From positions 1,257,445-1,317,565 of the forward strand of contig NZ_KQ033913.1 in assembly GCF_000969835.1 (NCBI RefSeq): a stretch of 60,121 nucleotides of DNA, given 5' to 3'. The position numbers and the translations under genes were made by a program. The notes beneath the pieces are model-generated. The model was not told the DNA's origin and searched no databases. It saw only the letters and a list, made by a program, of their open reading frames with translations. The stretch comes from Parabacteroides goldsteinii DSM 19448 = WAL 12034 (GTDB lineage: Bacteria; Bacteroidota; Bacteroidia; Bacteroidales; Tannerellaceae). Positions 18,250 to 28,591 of this stretch are shown piece by piece. Numbering within the stretch: the first letter of the stretch is position 1; every line of letters begins with the position of its first letter.

Positions 18250-18283
18250 TTTGTTGCCCATGATATAATTATTTATATTTTTG
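18250..18283 (+). promoter_or_regulatory. Promoter of the Hc1-like gene
   Basis: TTTG at 18250-18253 and TATTTTTG at 18276-18283 (matches TAnnTTTG), spacer 22 bp. The ATG is 37 bp downstream. Confidence 0.6.
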
Positions 18284-18319
18284 TGCTTCGATTTAATAAT
18301 AAGAAATATCAAAAGTAAA

Positions 18320-18493
18320 ATGAAAGAGTTAGTAGACAAAATTAATGTAGCGATTGGGGAATTTAGCACAAATGCTAATGCACAGGTTGAAAATGGTAAC
18401 AAAGCAGCAGGTACACGTGCTCGCAAAGCTTCTTTGGAACTTGAAAAGTTACTGAAAGAATTTAGAAAAGCATCTATTGAGGCAGCTAAATAA
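18320..18493 (+). CDS. Histone H1-like protein Hc1
   Basis: 57 residues starting at ATG 18320 (MKELVDKINVAIGEF). The sequence matches the small Bacteroidetes histone-H1-like family: NGNKAAGTRARKASLELEKL and a lysine-rich end. A basic helical nucleoid protein, cytoplasmic. It has its own promoter and a strong terminator, so it is a separate monocistronic unit. The longer in-frame start at 18281 overlaps the promoter and is rejected. Confidence 0.85.
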   Translation: MKELVDKINVAIGEFSTNANAQVENGNKAAGTRARKASLELEKLLKEFRKASIEAAK

Positions 18494-18514
18494 AATTTTA
18501 TTTCAGTTATAAGA

Positions 18515-18552
18515 GAAAGGTGGTCATCTATTTAACGATGATCACCTTTTTT
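18515..18552 (+). terminator. Rho-independent terminator after the Hc1 gene
   Basis: AAGGTGGTCATC pairs with GATGATCACCTT across an 8-base loop, followed by a T-run. Confidence 0.8.
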
Positions 18553-18587
18553 CGTTAAAAGAGATTGTGTATGTGAACAATGTGAAA

Positions 18588-18622
18588 TTAATATTGTTAG
18601 ATGAAAGTTAAAACAATATTAA
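18588..18622 (+). promoter_or_regulatory. 11-bp inverted repeat upstream of a small ORF
   Basis: TTAATATTGTT at 18588-18598 and AACAATATTAA at 18612-18622 are exact reverse complements with a 13-base gap. It lies 22 bp before the ATG at 18644. It could be an operator, such as for an autoregulated antitoxin, or an RNA hairpin. Confidence 0.45.
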
Positions 18623-18643
18623 TCAATCTAAAACGACAAAAGT

Positions 18644-18805
18644 ATGATACCTAGCACTGAATTGGAAAATGGTAAAGTTGAATTAATTCGTGAAATACTC
18701 GATATCAGTGATATACATGATATTGATTTACTCAAAGAATACAATAAAGAACTAGCCGATTCTTTAACACAGGAGCTAACTCCGGATGCTGGAAAAAACG
18801 ATTAA
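18644..18805 (+). CDS. Small acidic protein, antitoxin-like
   Basis: 53 codons starting MIPSTELENG, then KVELIREILD and DLLKEYNKEL. The composition (helical, acidic) and the ELENGK..LIREIL pattern recall small antitoxins of Bacteroidales addiction modules, but I see no toxin gene next to it. A palindrome lies just upstream. Moderately likely to be a real gene; function not assigned. Confidence 0.45.
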   Translation: MIPSTELENGKVELIREILDISDIHDIDLLKEYNKELADSLTQELTPDAGKND

Positions 18806-18896
18806 ACAAAATAATGCATCTGTCATTCAAAAAAAGTCTGTGAGTTGATAGGGGTATTTTCTTTTTTTCTGTCTCATAGATGAAGTTGAATTTAAA

Positions 18897-19061
18897 ATGG
18901 AAAAAATGGAAACAGCTGAAAGAGAAAAAGCACCTATGTTGTGGTACTGGAGTATTCCTGAAAATGGTATGGATATTGAGGATTGCGAAAAGATCGCAAA
19001 GGAAAATCTCGTTAACAGACCGAATAACAGATATATGGAGATGCATATTGCTTTCGTTTGA
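18897..19061 (+). CDS. Small hypothetical protein
   Basis: 54 codons (MEKMETAERE, MLWYWSIPENGMDIEDCEKI). Amino-acid composition is protein-like, with no signal peptide or membrane segment. An overlapping 68-codon frame is Lys/Trp/Leu-rich and less convincing. A very strong terminator begins 24 bp after the stop, which supports a transcript ending here. Not recognised. Confidence 0.4.
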   Translation: MEKMETAEREKAPMLWYWSIPENGMDIEDCEKIAKENLVNRPNNRYMEMHIAFV

Positions 19062-19084
19062 AAAGTATAATACAGAGAGAGTTT

Positions 19085-19126
19085 AAGGCATGTAGAGTAT
19101 CAAAAAAGATACATACATGCCTTTTT
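19085..19126 (+). terminator. Strong rho-independent terminator
   Basis: AAGGCATGTA pairs with TACATGCCTT, with an inner GTATC/GATAC stem, followed by five T. Confidence 0.8.
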
Positions 19127-19589
19127 AGTATTTATTAGTATATGATTCCGGAACATAAATAAATGACGTTTTGTTATAATATCGAATAAAATAAAGTTCT
19201 CTACAGAGATAATTTTCAGGGATCGTTTAATAACCCCAGAAAAAATAGCAGAAAATTATTCTGTAGTCAGAACCAAATAAAGCATATCATTGTTATAATG
19301 ATAAACAGAGCTTGAAAAAAGATTCTGTAATAATTATGTTAGTAGTATTTGTTTTTTCATATAAGTAGAGTTTGTTATTTGTTTGGTCCGTATGTAACTG
19401 TGAAGTTATATACGGATTTTTTATGCCTGAATAGCTCCTGATATCTTTCTGTTACTATTTTTTATAATTACCATTATGTTTAATAGAGTTATAAGAAGTT
19501 ATCCTGGGACTATCCCACGCAAATTATTTTCAACTTTTATTGACAAAATTATGTTGTATGTTAAATAACTATTCTAACTTCGCACCGCG
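19127..19589. other. AT-rich gap without a recognised gene
   Basis: 463 bp. The only clear structure is a terminator at 19386-19422 with no gene before it. A -7-like TAACTTCG lies at 19574-19581, 9 bp before the next ATG. A small RNA ending at 19422 is possible but unproven. Confidence 0.5.
19386..19422 (+). terminator. Orphan terminator hairpin
   Basis: TCCGTATGTAACT (19387-19399) pairs with AGTTATATACGGA (19404-19416), then six T. No ORF ends nearby. Confidence 0.7.
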
Positions 19590-19982
19590 ATGAAAAAAGT
19601 ATTGTTGATAGTATCGTTTCTGTTTCTGCTTCTTTTGAATATGCAGATAAAGACTGAAGATGAAAATATTTTGTCTCCTGCGAAAACGACTTTTGTCTGC
19701 AGTAAGGAAAAACATCCATTCCAGGACGAGTTAAAGAATTATGATTTAAGTCAAAGCTATCATTCAGTCTATTGTCTTACTACTCGTAGCCAGGTGTTGC
19801 CAACCCGATGCGAACGTCCGTTTAAAGTGACTACCCGTCTTTTGGAGTTGTTTCTTCAGAAGGAACAAAATATTCTGAATAAAGTATCTGAAACATTTTT
19901 AATATCACAATCAGTAAAATTCTCCACTCTTCGTATACGATCAGGCCATTGGGTCTACGTACTGCGGAAAATAATTATTTAG
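19590..19982 (+). CDS. Hypothetical exported or membrane-anchored protein
   Basis: 130 residues with one N-terminal hydrophobic segment (VLLIVSFLFLLLLNM) and a Lys/Ser-rich remainder with four Cys. Not recognised. It has a poor -7-like box immediately upstream and no Shine-Dalgarno. It stands alone in an AT-rich stretch, so translation is plausible but not certain. Confidence 0.45.
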   Translation: MKKVLLIVSFLFLLLLNMQIKTEDENILSPAKTTFVCSKEKHPFQDELKNYDLSQSYHSVYCLTTRSQVLPTRCERPFKVTTRLLELFLQKEQNILNKVSETFLISQSVKFSTLRIRSGHWVYVLRKIII

Positions 19983-20090
19983 TTTAACATCTTTCTTTTT
20001 ATTCTTTTTTATTGTCTGCACGTGAATTGGCAGATAATGACTAATCATGTACCTAATAAGGTATTATATTGGATTTTAAATTAAATAATT

Positions 20091-20534
20091 ATGTTAAGTC
20101 TATTACTTTCAACCCTTGAAATGATGGCTCTGACCTTCATTATCGGTTTTGTTGTTGCCGGTGTAATCAAGCTTATTGCTGTTTGGGCCGACTCCCTGGA
20201 ATTTCACCATTCTCACAGTGATGAACTGATGCAATTCGGCAAACTAAATAAATTGCGTGCCAAAATTGGTGAAATATTAGGGCTGGATGTGGTAAATAAT
20301 GAAGAAGATGTGACTGATGACGAACGCGAAGAATTCCGTCGTGGTGTAAACAGCGATCTTCTCCACATAAAACCGTCCGGATATTATCATGGCGTAAGTC
20401 ATGGCGCTTCTCATTTGGATCTGATGGATTATTATTATCCACAGGATACTCGCATTATGTACCTCAAAAAAGAGGAACAGCTAATGAGAAAGAACAATAC
20501 AAACAAAAAGGAGAATCCTTCTATCGAAAAATAA
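20091..20534 (+). CDS. Small membrane protein paired with OadB-type pump
   Basis: 147 residues. One transmembrane helix (MALTFIIGFVVAGVIKLIAVW, about residues 12-32), then a hydrophilic region with His pairs and a Lys-rich tail. The gene ends 8 bp before the OadB-like gene, so they are co-transcribed. It could play the part of the small OadG-like subunit, but I cannot confirm homology. Confidence 0.6.
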   Translation: MLSLLLSTLEMMALTFIIGFVVAGVIKLIAVWADSLEFHHSHSDELMQFGKLNKLRAKIGEILGLDVVNNEEDVTDDEREEFRRGVNSDLLHIKPSGYYHGVSHGASHLDLMDYYYPQDTRIMYLKKEEQLMRKNNTNKKENPSIEK

Positions 20535-20542
20535 AAACAGAT

Positions 20543-21757
20543 ATGGAAAATGTTGATTTTTTTAGTTTGTTCCAAGGCTTTGGAACAATGGTTGCCGGTG
20601 GATGGATACTGGCTGTTGCGCGTGTTTTTTTGATTACACTTGGCGGCCTACTCGTTTATTTAGGTTGGAAAGGAGTCCTGGAGCCGATGGTTATGATCCC
20701 GATGGGATTAGGAATGGTTGCAATCAATTGTGGTACTTTAATCATGCCGGAAGGTGTATTAGGTAATTTATTCCTGGATCCTATGCTTTCAGATACAGAC
20801 GAGTTGATGAATACAATGCAGATTGATTTTCTTCAACCCGTATATACGCTGACTTTCAGTAATGGCTTGATTGCCTGTTTTGTGTTTATGGGAATTGGAA
20901 CATTATTGGATGTGGGCTTTCTGCTTCAGAAGCCTTTTGCCAGTCTTTTCCTGGCTCTTTGTGCGGAACTGGGAACTTTTCTGACGTTACCTATTGCCAG
21001 CGCTTTTGGTTTGTCTTTAAGTGAGAGCGCTTCTGTTGCGATGGTTGGCGGTGCAGATGGTCCGATGGTTTTGTTTACATCCCTGATCCTGGCCAAACAT
21101 TTATTTGTTCCTATTACTGTTGTTGCTTATTTATATCTGGGACTGACCTACGGAGGATATCCTTATCTGGTCAAACTCCTGATCCCGCAGCGTTTGCGTG
21201 CCATAAAAATGACCACTACAAAACCACCCAAAAACTACGATGCTAAAGTTAAACTGGCTTTTTCTGTTATTTTGTGTGCTGTTTTATGCTTTTTATTCCC
21301 GGTGGCCTCTCCCCTTTTCTTTTCATTGTTCCTGGGTGTTGCCGTTCGCGAATCAGGCATGAAGCATATTTATGATTTTGTCAGTGGTCCGTTATTGTAT
21401 GGTTCGACTTTCATGCTGGGGCTGTTATTGGGTGTATTGTGTGATGCTAAGTTGTTACTTGATCCCAAGATCTTGAAATTATTGGTATTAGGAATTACTG
21501 CATTGTTATTGTCTGGTATCGGAGGTATCATTGGCGGATATATCATGTATTTCATTAAACGCGGAAATTATAACCCGGTAATCGGTATTGCTGCTGTCAG
21601 TTGTGTTCCTACTACTGCTAAAGTAGCACAGAAGCTGGTAAGTAAAGAGAACCCGGACTCTTTCATTTTAGGTGATGCGTTAGGTGCTAATATTTCAGGT
21701 GTTATTACGTCTGCAATTATTACAGGTATTTATATAACGATTATCCCTTATCTGTAA
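20543..21757 (+). CDS. Sodium ion-translocating decarboxylase subunit beta (OadB/GcdB family)
   Basis: 404 residues, inner-membrane protein with about nine to ten hydrophobic segments. Family landmarks are MVGGADGPMVLFTSLILAKHL near residue 170 and the C-terminal GDALGANISGVITSAI segment. In known systems this subunit couples decarboxylation of a biotinylated carboxy group to Na+ export. The carboxytransferase and biotin carrier subunits are not adjacent here, so it must partner with proteins encoded elsewhere. A terminator follows. Confidence 0.85.
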   Translation: MENVDFFSLFQGFGTMVAGGWILAVARVFLITLGGLLVYLGWKGVLEPMVMIPMGLGMVAINCGTLIMPEGVLGNLFLDPMLSDTDELMNTMQIDFLQPVYTLTFSNGLIACFVFMGIGTLLDVGFLLQKPFASLFLALCAELGTFLTLPIASAFGLSLSESASVAMVGGADGPMVLFTSLILAKHLFVPITVVAYLYLGLTYGGYPYLVKLLIPQRLRAIKMTTTKPPKNYDAKVKLAFSVILCAVLCFLFPVASPLFFSLFLGVAVRESGMKHIYDFVSGPLLYGSTFMLGLLLGVLCDAKLLLDPKILKLLVLGITALLLSGIGGIIGGYIMYFIKRGNYNPVIGIAAVSCVPTTAKVAQKLVSKENPDSFILGDALGANISGVITSAIITGIYITIIPYL

Positions 21758-21806
21758 AGGGCTGTATCACTACTGATAGAAAATAGCTGATCCCGAGTAT
21801 AAATAT

Positions 21807-21845
21807 AAAAATAGCCATCTCAACAGAGACGGCTATTTTTATATA
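21807..21845. terminator. Bidirectional terminator between OadB-like and TPR genes
   Basis: AAATAGCC-TCTC pairs with GAGA-GGCTATTT, with A and T runs on both sides. It can serve the convergent genes ending at 21757 and 21860. Confidence 0.8.
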
Positions 21846-21859
21846 TAATGAAATGATTA

Positions 21860-23080
21860 TTATTTGTTCATTTCAGCTTCGATAGCTTCCAGTTCCGGAC
21901 CCATGTTCAGATTATAATAGATACCTCTTAAAGCAACCATATATTCTGATTCGCTAGGTTTCATTTCGTGAGCTTTCTGGAAATAAGGAAGAGCTTGTTT
22001 GAAAAGATCTTTTGCAATAGTTAATTCTTCCTGATATTTCTTGCTATCATTGATCATGTTAGCTTCACCCTGTTTGTTTACAGCCTGGTTGTAATATATA
22101 CGTCCCAAAGCAGACATCGATTCAACACTTTCCGGATTGACTTCTAAAGCTTTCTTGAATGTTTCTTCTGCTTTTGCATAATCTTTAATACCTGTTTCGT
22201 AAACAATTCCTAATGCATGATACAGCTGACTATCAGAAGGTTTCTGTGCAATTGCAGTATTCAGATAACTTATTGCTTTTTCGTTTTGACTTGACTGGAT
22301 GTAAGCGTCAATTAAACTCATCAGGAAGAACTCTTCATTGGGGAATTTTGCATAACCTTCTTCAAGAGTCTTAACATAGTTTACACTGTCACCAGCCTGT
22401 TTGTATTCGTAAGACAAATACTGGTAAACATCATTCAGTCTGAAATCTGAACTTTTTGCACGTTCCAGAGCTTTGATTGCTATAGGAGAATCCTGCAATT
22501 GAGTAGCTGCAACAGCTGCATAGAACTGAACAGTCATGAAAGTAGAATCTTTTTCAGCAGTCTGAGTTCCTTCGAACATAGGCAGTTCAGAGATTTCCAG
22601 ATACTGGTTGAAGAAGTCATAAGCCTTCTTATAATCCTTCTGATCGAAATAGTAAGCACCACCGTTAAAGAAATATACATGGTCAGCACCTAAAATACTC
22701 TTAATGTCTTTAGAATATTTAGGTTTGATTTTACCTTTTTCGTTAGGAAGCTGATCCAGTTCGTAAGCCTTCTTGAAATAAGGAAGGATAGCACCTAATG
22801 CTTCGTACATAACTGGTTCATTCGGCTGTTGTCCTAAAATCTGTTTTGTTCTTTCAGCACTGAACTGCTGGTCTTCGATAAAACCTGCAACATACCATGC
22901 CTGGGCGTCATCCTTTGTTTCAGGATTTTCCAAAGCACCTTTGATTAAGGCTCTTGCTTCAGTGAAGTCTGCCTTGTCTCCTTTTGCTATTCCTTGCGCC
23001 TCCTTAACGGCTTTCTTTTGAGCGAAAGAGGCAGATGATGCTGCAACACATAGTGCAACTGTTAATAATAATCGTTTCAT
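21860..23080 (-). CDS. Tetratricopeptide repeat protein, exported
   Basis: 406 residues; signal peptide ending at SFA with mature start near QKK. Several TPR units follow, for example AYYFDQKDYKKAYDFFNQYL near residue 142, LNTAIAQKPSDSQLYHALG near residue 273 and KALEVNPESVESMSALG near residue 310. Probably periplasmic scaffold. It lies 40 bp downstream of gyrA on the same strand and may share its transcript. Conserved in Bacteroidetes next to gyrA as far as I recall; specific role unknown. Confidence 0.85.
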   Translation of the reverse strand: MKRLLLTVALCVAASSASFAQKKAVKEAQGIAKGDKADFTEARALIKGALENPETKDDAQAWYVAGFIEDQQFSAERTKQILGQQPNEPVMYEALGAILPYFKKAYELDQLPNEKGKIKPKYSKDIKSILGADHVYFFNGGAYYFDQKDYKKAYDFFNQYLEISELPMFEGTQTAEKDSTFMTVQFYAAVAATQLQDSPIAIKALERAKSSDFRLNDVYQYLSYEYKQAGDSVNYVKTLEEGYAKFPNEEFFLMSLIDAYIQSSQNEKAISYLNTAIAQKPSDSQLYHALGIVYETGIKDYAKAEETFKKALEVNPESVESMSALGRIYYNQAVNKQGEANMINDSKKYQEELTIAKDLFKQALPYFQKAHEMKPSESEYMVALRGIYYNLNMGPELEAIEAEMNK

Positions 23081-23120
23081 TGTGATAGTAATTTGAGATT
23101 AATATTTCTATTTGTTTAAA

Positions 23121-25697
23121 TTATTCATTTGTTGTCTCTTCAGTATCATTTGCGATATCTTCAGATCCATCAAAACCGGTTAATTCTTCATTATTTTCAT
23201 TCTGAGCATCCAGTTCAGCGCTTTCTTCATCTACCTGCTCATCCGGTTCGGACAATACCTTACATACCGAGGCTATTTCATCATTACGTTTACCCAGGTT
23301 GATCAGGCGAACACCTTGAGTTGCACGGCCGATGACGTTCAGATCTGTTACTTTCATACGGATAGCGATACCTGACTTGTTAATGATCATGATGTCATTT
23401 TCCTCTGTCACATTCTTGATGGCAACCAGTTTACCTGTTTTATCAGTAATGTTGATCGTCTTGACACCTTTACCGCCACGGTTAGTCATTCGGTAATCTT
23501 CCACATTCGAACGTTTTCCGTAACCCTGTTCAGATACAACCAGTACAGTATCGGTTTCCTTATTCTTGATACATACCATACCTACCACTTCGTCGGAAGG
23601 ATCATTATCCAATGTCATACCTCTAACGCCGGAAGCAGTACGTCCCATGACGCGAACCGCACTTTCGTGGAAACGAATAGCCCGTCCGTTACGGTTAGCA
23701 ATCAGTACTTCGTTGTCTCCGTTGGTCATACATACTTCGATCAGGCCGTCGTCTTCACGCAATGTGATCGCATTTACGCCATTCTGACGCGGACGTGAGT
23801 ATGCTTCAAGCAATGTTTTCTTGATAACACCCTTCTTGGTACAGAACAACAGATAATGTGAATTGATAAATTCAGTGTCGGTAGTCAGCTTCTTCACGCG
23901 GATAAAGGCGTTTACTTTATCATCCGCTTCAATGTTCAATAAGTTCTGGATGGCTCTACCCTTTGCATTCTTAGCTCCTTCCGGAATTTCATATACTTTC
24001 AGCCAGTAGCACTTGCCTTTTGCTGTAAAGATCAACAAAGTGGCATGCATAGAAGCCGGATAGATATATTCCACGAAGTCTTCGTCGCGTGTTACCGAGC
24101 CTTTCGCTCCTACTCCGCCGCGTCCTTGTGCACGGAATTCACTCAGCGGCGTACGTTTGATGTATCCCATGTGGGAAATAGTGATGATCATCTCATCATC
24201 GGCATAGAAATCTTCAGGATTCAGTTCTTCGGAAGCATATACGATATCTGTTTTACGTTCGTCGCCGAACTTATCTTTTACTTCTTGTAATTCTCCTTTG
24301 ATAACGTCCATACGAACATCTTCATTTTCAAGAATCTCTTTCAAACGGGCGATCAACTTTTCAATTTCTTCGTATTCTGCACGCAGTTTGTCCTGTTCCA
24401 GTCCGGTTAACTGACGAAGTCTCATTTCAACGATTGCACGTGCCTGAACATCCGATAAAGAGAAACGTTCCATTAAACGTTCGATGGCTTCGTTCGGGCT
24501 CTTGGATGATTTGATGATAGCAATTACTTCGTCGATATTATCAGAAGCAATGATCAAACCTTCCAGGATATGCGCTCTTTCTTCGGCCTTCTTCAGTTCG
24601 AAACGGGTACGACGGATAACAACTTCATGGCGATGTTCAATAAAAGCCTTGATCATATCCTTCAGGTTTAACTGTCTCGGACGACCGTTAACCAAAGCGA
24701 TATTGTTTACACTGAAAGAAGATTGCAGGGCAGTCAGCTTATATAATTTATTCAGTACAACGCCTGAATTGGCATCACGTTTCACGTCAACGACGATACG
24801 CATACCGTTACGGTCTGACTCATCGTTTACATTAGAAATACCCTCAATACGCTTGTCATTAACCAGGTCGGCTATATACTTGATCAGTTCTGCCTTATTA
24901 ACAAGGTAAGGGATTTCAGTGATAATAATCTTTTCGTGATTATTTTCTACTTCAATTTCTGCTTTGCCACGAAGAATGATACGTCCTCTACCGGTTTCGA
25001 ATGCTTCTTTTACACCGGCATATCCGTAAATTGTAGCACCAGTCGGGAAGTCGGGCGCTTTGATGTATTGCATCAATCCTTCTACATCAATATCTCCGCG
25101 AGCGTCGATATAGGCAATACATCCGTCGAGTACTTCACTCAAATTGTGTGTCGGCATATTGGTTGCCATACCAACTGCGATACCAGAACCACCATTTACC
25201 AGCAGGTTAGGAATACGGGTCGGCAATACAGTCGGTTCTTTCAGTGTGTCATCGAAGTTCAACTGAAAATCTACCGTATCCTTCTCGATATCCCGGAGCA
25301 TTTCCTCGGCAAGTTTACTTAATCTTGCCTCGGTGTAACGCATAGCGGCAGGACTGTCACCGTCCACTGAACCGAAGTTTCCCTGTCCATCGACCAACGT
25401 ATAACGCATCGACCATGTTTGTGCCATACGAACCATTGCGAAATAGACGGACGAGTCGCCATGTGGATGATATTTACCTAAAACTTCACCAACAATTCTC
25501 GCAGATTTTTTATAAGGTTTGTCGGATGTATTACCCAATTCATTCATTCCAAACAAAATACGACGATGAACCGGTTTGAAACCATCCCTAACATCCGGAA
25601 GGGCGCGTGAAACAATAACAGACATTGAATAGTCAATGTATGCCGATTTCATTTCCTCCTCGATGTTAATCTTAATAATTCTGTCTTGATCAACCAT
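23121..25697 (-). CDS. gyrA: DNA gyrase subunit A
   Basis: 858 residues, full length. The catalytic Tyr is Y121 ([10 protein letters not shown]). The quinolone-determining region reads [10 protein letters not shown]: Ser82 matches E. coli Ser83 (the sensitive residue) and Phe86 stands where E. coli has Asp87. The GyrA-box region of the C-terminal domain is present (QGRGGVGAK near residue 536), followed by an acidic tail (about residues 815-858). With GyrB it introduces negative supercoils using ATP. Start ATG 25697, divergent from clpC. Confidence 0.97.
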   Translation of the reverse strand: MVDQDRIIKINIEEEMKSAYIDYSMSVIVSRALPDVRDGFKPVHRRILFGMNELGNTSDKPYKKSARIVGEVLGKYHPHGDSSVYFAMVRMAQTWSMRYTLVDGQGNFGSVDGDSPAAMRYTEARLSKLAEEMLRDIEKDTVDFQLNFDDTLKEPTVLPTRIPNLLVNGGSGIAVGMATNMPTHNLSEVLDGCIAYIDARGDIDVEGLMQYIKAPDFPTGATIYGYAGVKEAFETGRGRIILRGKAEIEVENNHEKIIITEIPYLVNKAELIKYIADLVNDKRIEGISNVNDESDRNGMRIVVDVKRDANSGVVLNKLYKLTALQSSFSVNNIALVNGRPRQLNLKDMIKAFIEHRHEVVIRRTRFELKKAEERAHILEGLIIASDNIDEVIAIIKSSKSPNEAIERLMERFSLSDVQARAIVEMRLRQLTGLEQDKLRAEYEEIEKLIARLKEILENEDVRMDVIKGELQEVKDKFGDERKTDIVYASEELNPEDFYADDEMIITISHMGYIKRTPLSEFRAQGRGGVGAKGSVTRDEDFVEYIYPASMHATLLIFTAKGKCYWLKVYEIPEGAKNAKGRAIQNLLNIEADDKVNAFIRVKKLTTDTEFINSHYLLFCTKKGVIKKTLLEAYSRPRQNGVNAITLREDDGLIEVCMTNGDNEVLIANRNGRAIRFHESAVRVMGRTASGVRGMTLDNDPSDEVVGMVCIKNKETDTVLVVSEQGYGKRSNVEDYRMTNRGGKGVKTINITDKTGKLVAIKNVTEENDIMIINKSGIAIRMKVTDLNVIGRATQGVRLINLGKRNDEIASVCKVLSEPDEQVDEESAELDAQNENNEELTGFDGSEDIANDTEETTNE

Positions 25698-25841
25698 TTA
25701 GTTTTATATTAATTACACTCAATATCTCACCTTTTAAAAAGTGCACTAAGGTAACGCTTTTCCCATTATCACGAAAGTTTTTACGCTGAAATTTTATTAT
25801 TCAGAAATATTGGGGGTTTCTTAAGGAATAATGGCATGAAA

Positions 25842-25876
25842 TTTGTTAGGTATATATAGAGAGTTTATTAATTTTG
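25842..25876 (+). promoter_or_regulatory. Promoter of clpC
   Basis: TTTG at 25842-25845 and TAATTTTG at 25869-25876 (exact TAnnTTTG), spacer 23 bp, slightly long. The ATG is 42 bp downstream. It overlaps the TTG sometimes taken as a start at 25874, which is therefore rejected. Confidence 0.55.
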
Positions 25877-25918
25877 CATTCACAGTACATTATTATAATA
25901 GATAAGGATTCATATAAT

Positions 25919-28480
25919 ATGAAAAATAATTATTCGAAAAGGCTGATCGACGTTATAGAGTATAGCCGCGAAGAAGCCGCCAGGCTTCAGAACAGTTATA
26001 TCGGGCCGGAACACTTAATGCTTGGTATCATCCGCGACGGTGATGGCAAAGCCATGCAGTTGCTGCATGATTTGCATGCCGACGTATTCGATATAAAGAA
26101 GAGGATTGAGCAGGAGATCAAAAATACATTTGAAACTGAAGAGTCCGAATTACACGATATAGCCATCAGTAAAACAACTGAACGTGTATTGCGCATGAGT
26201 ATGCTGGAGTCACGTTTGTTTAAAACAGACGAGACGGGTACGGAACATCTGCTTCTTGCTATTCTGAAAGAAGAGTTCAATGTTGCCGCCAAAGTATTGG
26301 GTGAAGCCGGTATAAACTACCGTAACGTATATAACAATCTGGCAAACGGAACAAACATGAACCGTATGGAAGAACTGGAAGAGATAGACGAAATCAGTGA
26401 CGGTTATACGGATGACGAGGACGATGAAGAAGAAGATTTCTCTTCACGTAAGGAATCTCCCCGCTCCTCTTCAGGTACCGGTGCCGCACAGCCCAAGTCA
26501 CCGAACGATACTCCGGTATTGGACAACTTCGGTACGGATATGACACGTGCCGCTGCCGAAAACCGCCTGGACCCGATTGTTGGTCGTGAGAAAGAGATTG
26601 AACGCCTGGCACAGATTTTAAGCCGGCGTAAAAAGAATAATCCGGTACTGATCGGTGAACCGGGGGTGGGTAAGTCTGCTATTGTAGAAGGACTTGCCTT
26701 GCGCATTATCCAGCGTAAAGTATCACGTGTGTTGTTCGACAAGCGGGTGATCAGTCTGGATATGGCCTCTATCGTGGCCGGAACAAAATACCGCGGACAG
26801 TTTGAAGAACGTATCAAAGCAATTTTGAACGAGCTTTCAAAGAATCCGAACATCATCCTGTTTATCGATGAAATCCATACCATTGTCGGAGCAGGATCGG
26901 CTTCCGGTTCTATGGACGCTGCCAATATGCTGAAACCGGCGCTGGCACGTGGTGAAATACAATGTATCGGTGCTACGACACTGGATGAATATCGTAAAAA
27001 CATCGAGAAAGACGGTGCTTTGGAACGTCGTTTCCAGAAAGTGATTGTCGACCCGACAACAGCAGAAGAGACATTGCAGATTCTGAAAAATATCAAGCCC
27101 CGTTATGAAGAACATCACAATGTGATCTATACGGACGAGGCGCTGGATGCTTGTGTAAAGCTGACAGAACGATATATCAGCGACCGTAACTTCCCGGATA
27201 AGGCGATCGATGCTCTGGACGAGGCCGGTTCTCGCGTACATATATCTAATATTACAGTACCGAAGAGTATCGAGGAACTGGAAGCAAAAATAGAAGATAC
27301 GAAAACCGAAAAACTGGCTGCCGTAAAGTCACAGAACTTCGAACTGGCTGCAAGTTTCCGTGATAAAGAACGTCAGTATCTGTTGCAGCTGGAATCAGCG
27401 AAAGCTAAGTGGGAACAGGAATTGCAGGAACATCGTGAAACAGTAGACGAAGACAAAGTAGCTGAAGTGGTAGCCATGATGTCAGGCGTACCTGTTCAGC
27501 GTATTGCCAAAGCAGAAAACCTGAGACTGCTGGAAATGGCAGACAACTTGAAGAAGCAGGTAGTCGGCCAGGACGATGCCGTCCAGAAGATCGTAAAAGC
27601 GATCCAGCGCAACCGTGTAGGATTGAAAGACCCGAACAAACCGATCGGAACCTTTATGTTCCTCGGCCCAACTGGTGTAGGTAAAACTCACTTGGCTAAA
27701 AAGTTGGCTGAATATCTGTTTGATTCGGCTGATTCATTGATTCGTATCGATATGAGTGAATATCTCGAAAAGTTCGCGGTTTCCCGCCTGATCGGTGCAC
27801 CTCCGGGATATGTAGGTTACGAGGAAGGTGGCCAGCTGACGGAAAAGGTTCGTCGTAAACCCTACTCCGTTGTATTGCTCGACGAGATCGAAAAAGCGCA
27901 TCCGGATGTATTCAACTTGCTGTTGCAGGTATTGGACGAAGGTCGCCTGACTGACAGTCTTGGCAGACGGATCGACTTCAAGAATACGATTCTGATCATG
28001 ACTTCCAATATCGGAACACGTCAGTTGAAAGACTTCGGCCGTGGCGTCGGATTCAGTTCGCAGGCAGCCGGTGAAATGGATAAGGACTTCTCTCGTGGTG
28101 TGATTCAGAAAGCACTGAATAAAGCATTCGCTCCTGAATTTCTGAACCGTGTCGACGATATCATCATGTTCGACCAGCTTGATAAAGATGCGATCCACAA
28201 GATCATTGATATTGAGTTACAAGGACTTTACAAACGTGTTTGTGGTCTGGGCTACGAACTGGTACTTACCGACGAGGCAAAAGATTTCATTGCAACGAAA
28301 GGCTACGATGTGCAGTTTGGCGCCCGTCCGCTGAAGCGTGCCATCCAGAAATATCTGGAAGATGAAATGGCCGAGTTGATAATCCGTGCATCCGTTGGCG
28401 AAGGCGACAAGATCGTTGTAGACTTCAATAAAGACGAACAGAAAATAGTAACATCCGTACAAAAGAAAGGACAGGAATAA
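25919..28480 (+). CDS. clpC: ATP-dependent Clp protease ATP-binding subunit ClpC
   Basis: 853 residues from ATG 25919. Order: Clp N-domain repeats (1-145), an acidic linker with Ser/Pro (about 150-195), AAA domain 1 with Walker A GEPGVGKS near residue 245, a middle region with a UVR-like [15 protein letters not shown] segment, AAA domain 2 with Walker A GPTGVGKT near residue 584, and a ClpB_D2-small C-terminal domain. It unfolds proteins for ClpP and takes part in stress quality control. A terminator follows at 28505. Confidence 0.95.
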   Translation: MKNNYSKRLIDVIEYSREEAARLQNSYIGPEHLMLGIIRDGDGKAMQLLHDLHADVFDIKKRIEQEIKNTFETEESELHDIAISKTTERVLRMSMLESRLFKTDETGTEHLLLAILKEEFNVAAKVLGEAGINYRNVYNNLANGTNMNRMEELEEIDEISDGYTDDEDDEEEDFSSRKESPRSSSGTGAAQPKSPNDTPVLDNFGTDMTRAAAENRLDPIVGREKEIERLAQILSRRKKNNPVLIGEPGVGKSAIVEGLALRIIQRKVSRVLFDKRVISLDMASIVAGTKYRGQFEERIKAILNELSKNPNIILFIDEIHTIVGAGSASGSMDAANMLKPALARGEIQCIGATTLDEYRKNIEKDGALERRFQKVIVDPTTAEETLQILKNIKPRYEEHHNVIYTDEALDACVKLTERYISDRNFPDKAIDALDEAGSRVHISNITVPKSIEELEAKIEDTKTEKLAAVKSQNFELAASFRDKERQYLLQLESAKAKWEQELQEHRETVDEDKVAEVVAMMSGVPVQRIAKAENLRLLEMADNLKKQVVGQDDAVQKIVKAIQRNRVGLKDPNKPIGTFMFLGPTGVGKTHLAKKLAEYLFDSADSLIRIDMSEYLEKFAVSRLIGAPPGYVGYEEGGQLTEKVRRKPYSVVLLDEIEKAHPDVFNLLLQVLDEGRLTDSLGRRIDFKNTILIMTSNIGTRQLKDFGRGVGFSSQAAGEMDKDFSRGVIQKALNKAFAPEFLNRVDDIIMFDQLDKDAIHKIIDIELQGLYKRVCGLGYELVLTDEAKDFIATKGYDVQFGARPLKRAIQKYLEDEMAELIIRASVGEGDKIVVDFNKDEQKIVTSVQKKGQE

Positions 28481-28504
28481 GTCGTTTCTTCCGGTAATAA
28501 AGTC

Positions 28505-28539
28505 AAAATGTCAGATAGAACCTATCTGGCATTTTTTTT
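28505..28539 (+). terminator. Terminator of clpC
   Basis: AATG-CAGATAG pairs with CTATCTG-CATT over a 3-base loop, followed by eight T. Confidence 0.85.
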
Positions 28540-28591
28540 GTTTATATCGTAACGTCAAACGAATTATTATAACATTAAAAATATAAACAAA

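Noticed and set aside
18880..19086. 68-codon ORF overlapping the 54-codon ORF
   Set aside because: Lys/Trp/Leu-rich composition in a shifted frame. The 54-codon frame has more balanced composition.
25874..25918. TTG start for clpC giving 15 more residues
   Set aside because: Overlaps the -7 box. The ATG at 25919 gives the normal ClpC N-terminus.
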